Notes under the pieces: generated by a model
The model's input: only the letters and a program-made list of their open reading frames with translations
Told to the model about the DNA's origin: nothing
Database searches by the model: none
Made by a program: the position numbers and the translations under genes
Assembly: GCA_024276495.1 (NCBI GenBank)
Contig: JAJRXC010000081.1
Location: forward strand, 41,790-105,789
Length of the DNA stretch: 64,000 nucleotides
Source: Actinomycetes bacterium
GTDB lineage: Bacteria; Actinomycetota; Acidimicrobiia; Acidimicrobiales; Aldehydirespiratoraceae
Direction of reading: 5' to 3'
Shown: positions 62,847 through 64,000 of the stretch, in pieces
Numbering within the stretch: the stretch's first letter is position 1
Layout: the number at the start of each line of letters is the position of its first letter

Positions 62847-63830
62847 CCGATTCAGGGCGTGGTTCTCGTTGAGCTGGTTCGCGGCGGCCGGCGGTGGGAA
62901 CATCGTGAGATCCCGGATGTCGTAGGCGATCGCGTAGAGCCGGAGCCGATCGAACTGGCGGGGAACGTCGAAGAGCTCCGGATAGTCCTGACGGAGCCAC
63001 CAGGGCACCGGGGCGTAGTCCTCGGCTCTGGTCTGCGCGACGAAGTCGTCGCCGACGTGAAGATGCGGCAGACAACACATGCGCAAGAAGACGTCGAGGT
63101 CGACGTCGGCGGGCGACGTGCGTGACCACTCGAAGTCGAGAACCGCGGTGATCGTCGTGCCGTCCCAGAGAATGTTCTCGAACGTGAGGTCGCCGTGGAT
63201 CAGGAAGTCGCTGTCGAACGGTTCGATCGCGGGGGTGAGGTCGTAGACCATCCGTTCGACGTCGTCGATCAGGCCCCGGTCGACGTGGGGGAGCGAACGG
63301 GCCTGGTCGAGCGCGACGAGCAGCGACATCACCGGGGAGAGGGTTTCTCCCCGAAGCATCTGGGGAGCGTCGATGACCGGCAGGTTCGCCGGACCCGGTG
63401 TGTGGTGCAGGCGCCGCAACTTGACGGCGAGCTGGGAGACCGCGGATCGTCGCTGATCGGTGCTCATCGTCGGCCAGCAATGGGCGAGTGGGCGGCCGGG
63501 CACCCGTTTCAACACGAGATAGTCGGCGCCCATTCGTCCCCCGTAGGCGACGACCATCGGATACCCGATCTCCGCGGGCAGACTCGGCCCGAGGATCGCT
63601 TCGCGTCGAAGGCGTTGGTTCGGGCGCCGGTTCACCCGCACCACGTGGGTCGCGGTGAGCCAGACCTCGTTCGTGACGCTGCTGGCCGGTTCCAACGGCA
63701 CGGTCGAGTCGAGTCCGGCCTGCAGGAGGGCGTGGCGGGCGCGGGCCATCGCCATCGGATTGCGACGCTCGCTCACAGTGCTGCTCGGTCGCGCGACGGC
63801 ACGGCTGGACTCATGCGGGTCCATCGGCAT
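62781..63830 (-). CDS. Aminoglycoside-phosphotransferase-family kinase (APH fold)
   Basis: A 349-residue kinase-like protein with intact catalytic motifs FLIHGDLTFENIL and LDFEWSRTS. The N-lobe shows VTNEVWLTATHVVRVNRRPN and YLVLKRVPGRPL. Members phosphorylate aminoglycosides, choline, homoserine or sugars; the substrate is unclear. ATG 63830 is chosen as the first of two close ATGs with a normal N-lobe; the ORF track started 37 codons earlier with a GTG. Convergent overlap with lgt is 66 bp. Confidence 0.85.
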   Translation of the reverse strand: MPMDPHESSRAVARPSSTVSERRNPMAMARARHALLQAGLDSTVPLEPASSVTNEVWLTATHVVRVNRRPNQRLRREAILGPSLPAEIGYPMVVAYGGRMGADYLVLKRVPGRPLAHCWPTMSTDQRRSAVSQLAVKLRRLHHTPGPANLPVIDAPQMLRGETLSPVMSLLVALDQARSLPHVDRGLIDDVERMVYDLTPAIEPFDSDFLIHGDLTFENILWDGTTITAVLDFEWSRTSPADVDLDVFLRMCCLPHLHVGDDFVAQTRAEDYAPVPWWLRQDYPELFDVPRQFDRLRLYAIAYDIRDLTMFPPPAAANQLNENHALNRLRRAVVGSSHLDLLDTGAGVV

Positions 63831-63856
63831 CGGGCGAGGTGAACTTAGCGGGGCCC

Positions 63857-63890
63857 GGCCGTTCGGCCCATCGGGATGGGCCGAACGGCC
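63857..63890. terminator. 15-bp perfect hairpin after the serine hydrolase, terminator-like
   Basis: GGCCGTTCGGCCCAT pairs with ATGGGCCGAACGGCC around CGGG and begins exactly at the stop codon of the partial minus-strand gene. No T-run follows on either strand. Confidence 0.6.
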
Positions 63891-64000
63891 TACCCGGCGA
63901 GCACGGTGGCGGCCAGCCGCGGCCACGCGTCGACGGCCCACGGTCCGAACGGGCGATCGGTCAGCGCGACCAGGACGATGTCGGCGACCGGGTCGATCCA
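63890..64000 (-). CDS. C-terminus of a probable serine hydrolase (beta-lactamase family), truncated by window end
   Basis: Thirty-six residues are visible (DPVADIVLVALTDRPFGPWAV...) and end with TAG at 63890-63892. W-x-D-P-x-x-D-x-V-x-V-x-L-T-x-R resembles the last strand of class C-type serine hydrolases. The catalytic part lies outside the window, so the family call is tentative. Confidence 0.55.
   Translation of the reverse strand, partial: WIDPVADIVLVALTDRPFGPWAVDAWPRLAATVLAG

Overview
The window is chromosomal DNA from a high-GC actinobacterium. The class is most likely Acidimicrobiia (Ilumatobacter-like); this is inferred from gene content and was not tested with a tree. Points in favour are LexA boxes of the actinobacterial GAAC-N4-GTTC type, a RecA-NDp (PafBC-type) promoter in front of recA, an actinobacterial class II ribonucleotide reductase, glucosyl-3-phosphoglycerate synthase, S-layer-homology surface proteins and very frequent leaderless promoters (TANNNT ending 5-9 nt before an ATG or GTG). 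I see no rRNA, tRNA, CRISPR array, insertion sequence or prophage. Most of the window is ordinary core genome.

Layout. 1-2.0 kb: the end of a ferredoxin-reductase-like gene, a YhhN membrane protein and a lipoprotein. 2.0-6.4 kb: rpsO, pnp and an M16 peptidase, with a structured leader before rpsO and a 17-bp hairpin before pnp. 6.5-9.9 kb: an accessory patch holding a beta-propeller/SLH surface protein broken by two in-frame amber codons and a decayed fumarylacetoacetase-family gene. 10-18.9 kb: dapB, SURF1, dsbB, a DsbA/TlpA-like gene, dapA, rnj, ftsK and a cation exchanger. 18.9-29.3 kb: APC permease, rimO, pgsA, cinA, methyltransferase, GNAT, thpR, DEAD-box helicase and msrB. 29.5-34.8 kb: a polytopic membrane protein facing a tightly overlapping five-gene operon (two methyltransferases, an aldolase-like protein, an epimerase and a glycosyltransferase). 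35-39.4 kb: recA, miaB, a degenerate phosphotransferase-fold protein and miaA. 39.4-45.3 kb: dapF-hflX-dapC-membrane protein-dapD-dapE, which with dapA and dapB supplies most of the succinylase route to meso-diaminopimelate and lysine. 45.3-50.5 kb: lexA divergent from a LysM protein, a RibD-C reductase and B12-dependent nrdJ behind a long structured leader. 50.5-54.8 kb: DUF1697, a K+ channel, a paralogous pair of membrane proteins and a Crp/Fnr regulator. 54.8-59.1 kb: DUF2207, an NTF2-like protein and paired 2-oxoacid dehydrogenase E1 subunits. 59.1-64 kb: gpgS with an in-frame stop, an L,D-transpeptidase, a YihY protein, lgt, a phosphotransferase and the end of a probable serine hydrolase.

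The DNA-damage theme is coherent: recA, lexA and the LysM gene (probable SOS division inhibitor) carry LexA boxes, and recA and the LysM gene also share an identical GGTGTCACACCCCC element that fits the LexA-independent RecA-NDp promoter. The cell-wall theme (dap genes, L,D-transpeptidase, ftsK, LysM, SLH) is also strong. The best candidates for follow-up are the nrdJ leader RNA, the pnp leader hairpin, the two-layer damage promoters, the Ser-for-Cys change in DapF, the in-frame stops in the SLH protein and GpgS, the five-gene surface-sugar operon, and the Crp-linked membrane pair with repeated operator half-sites.
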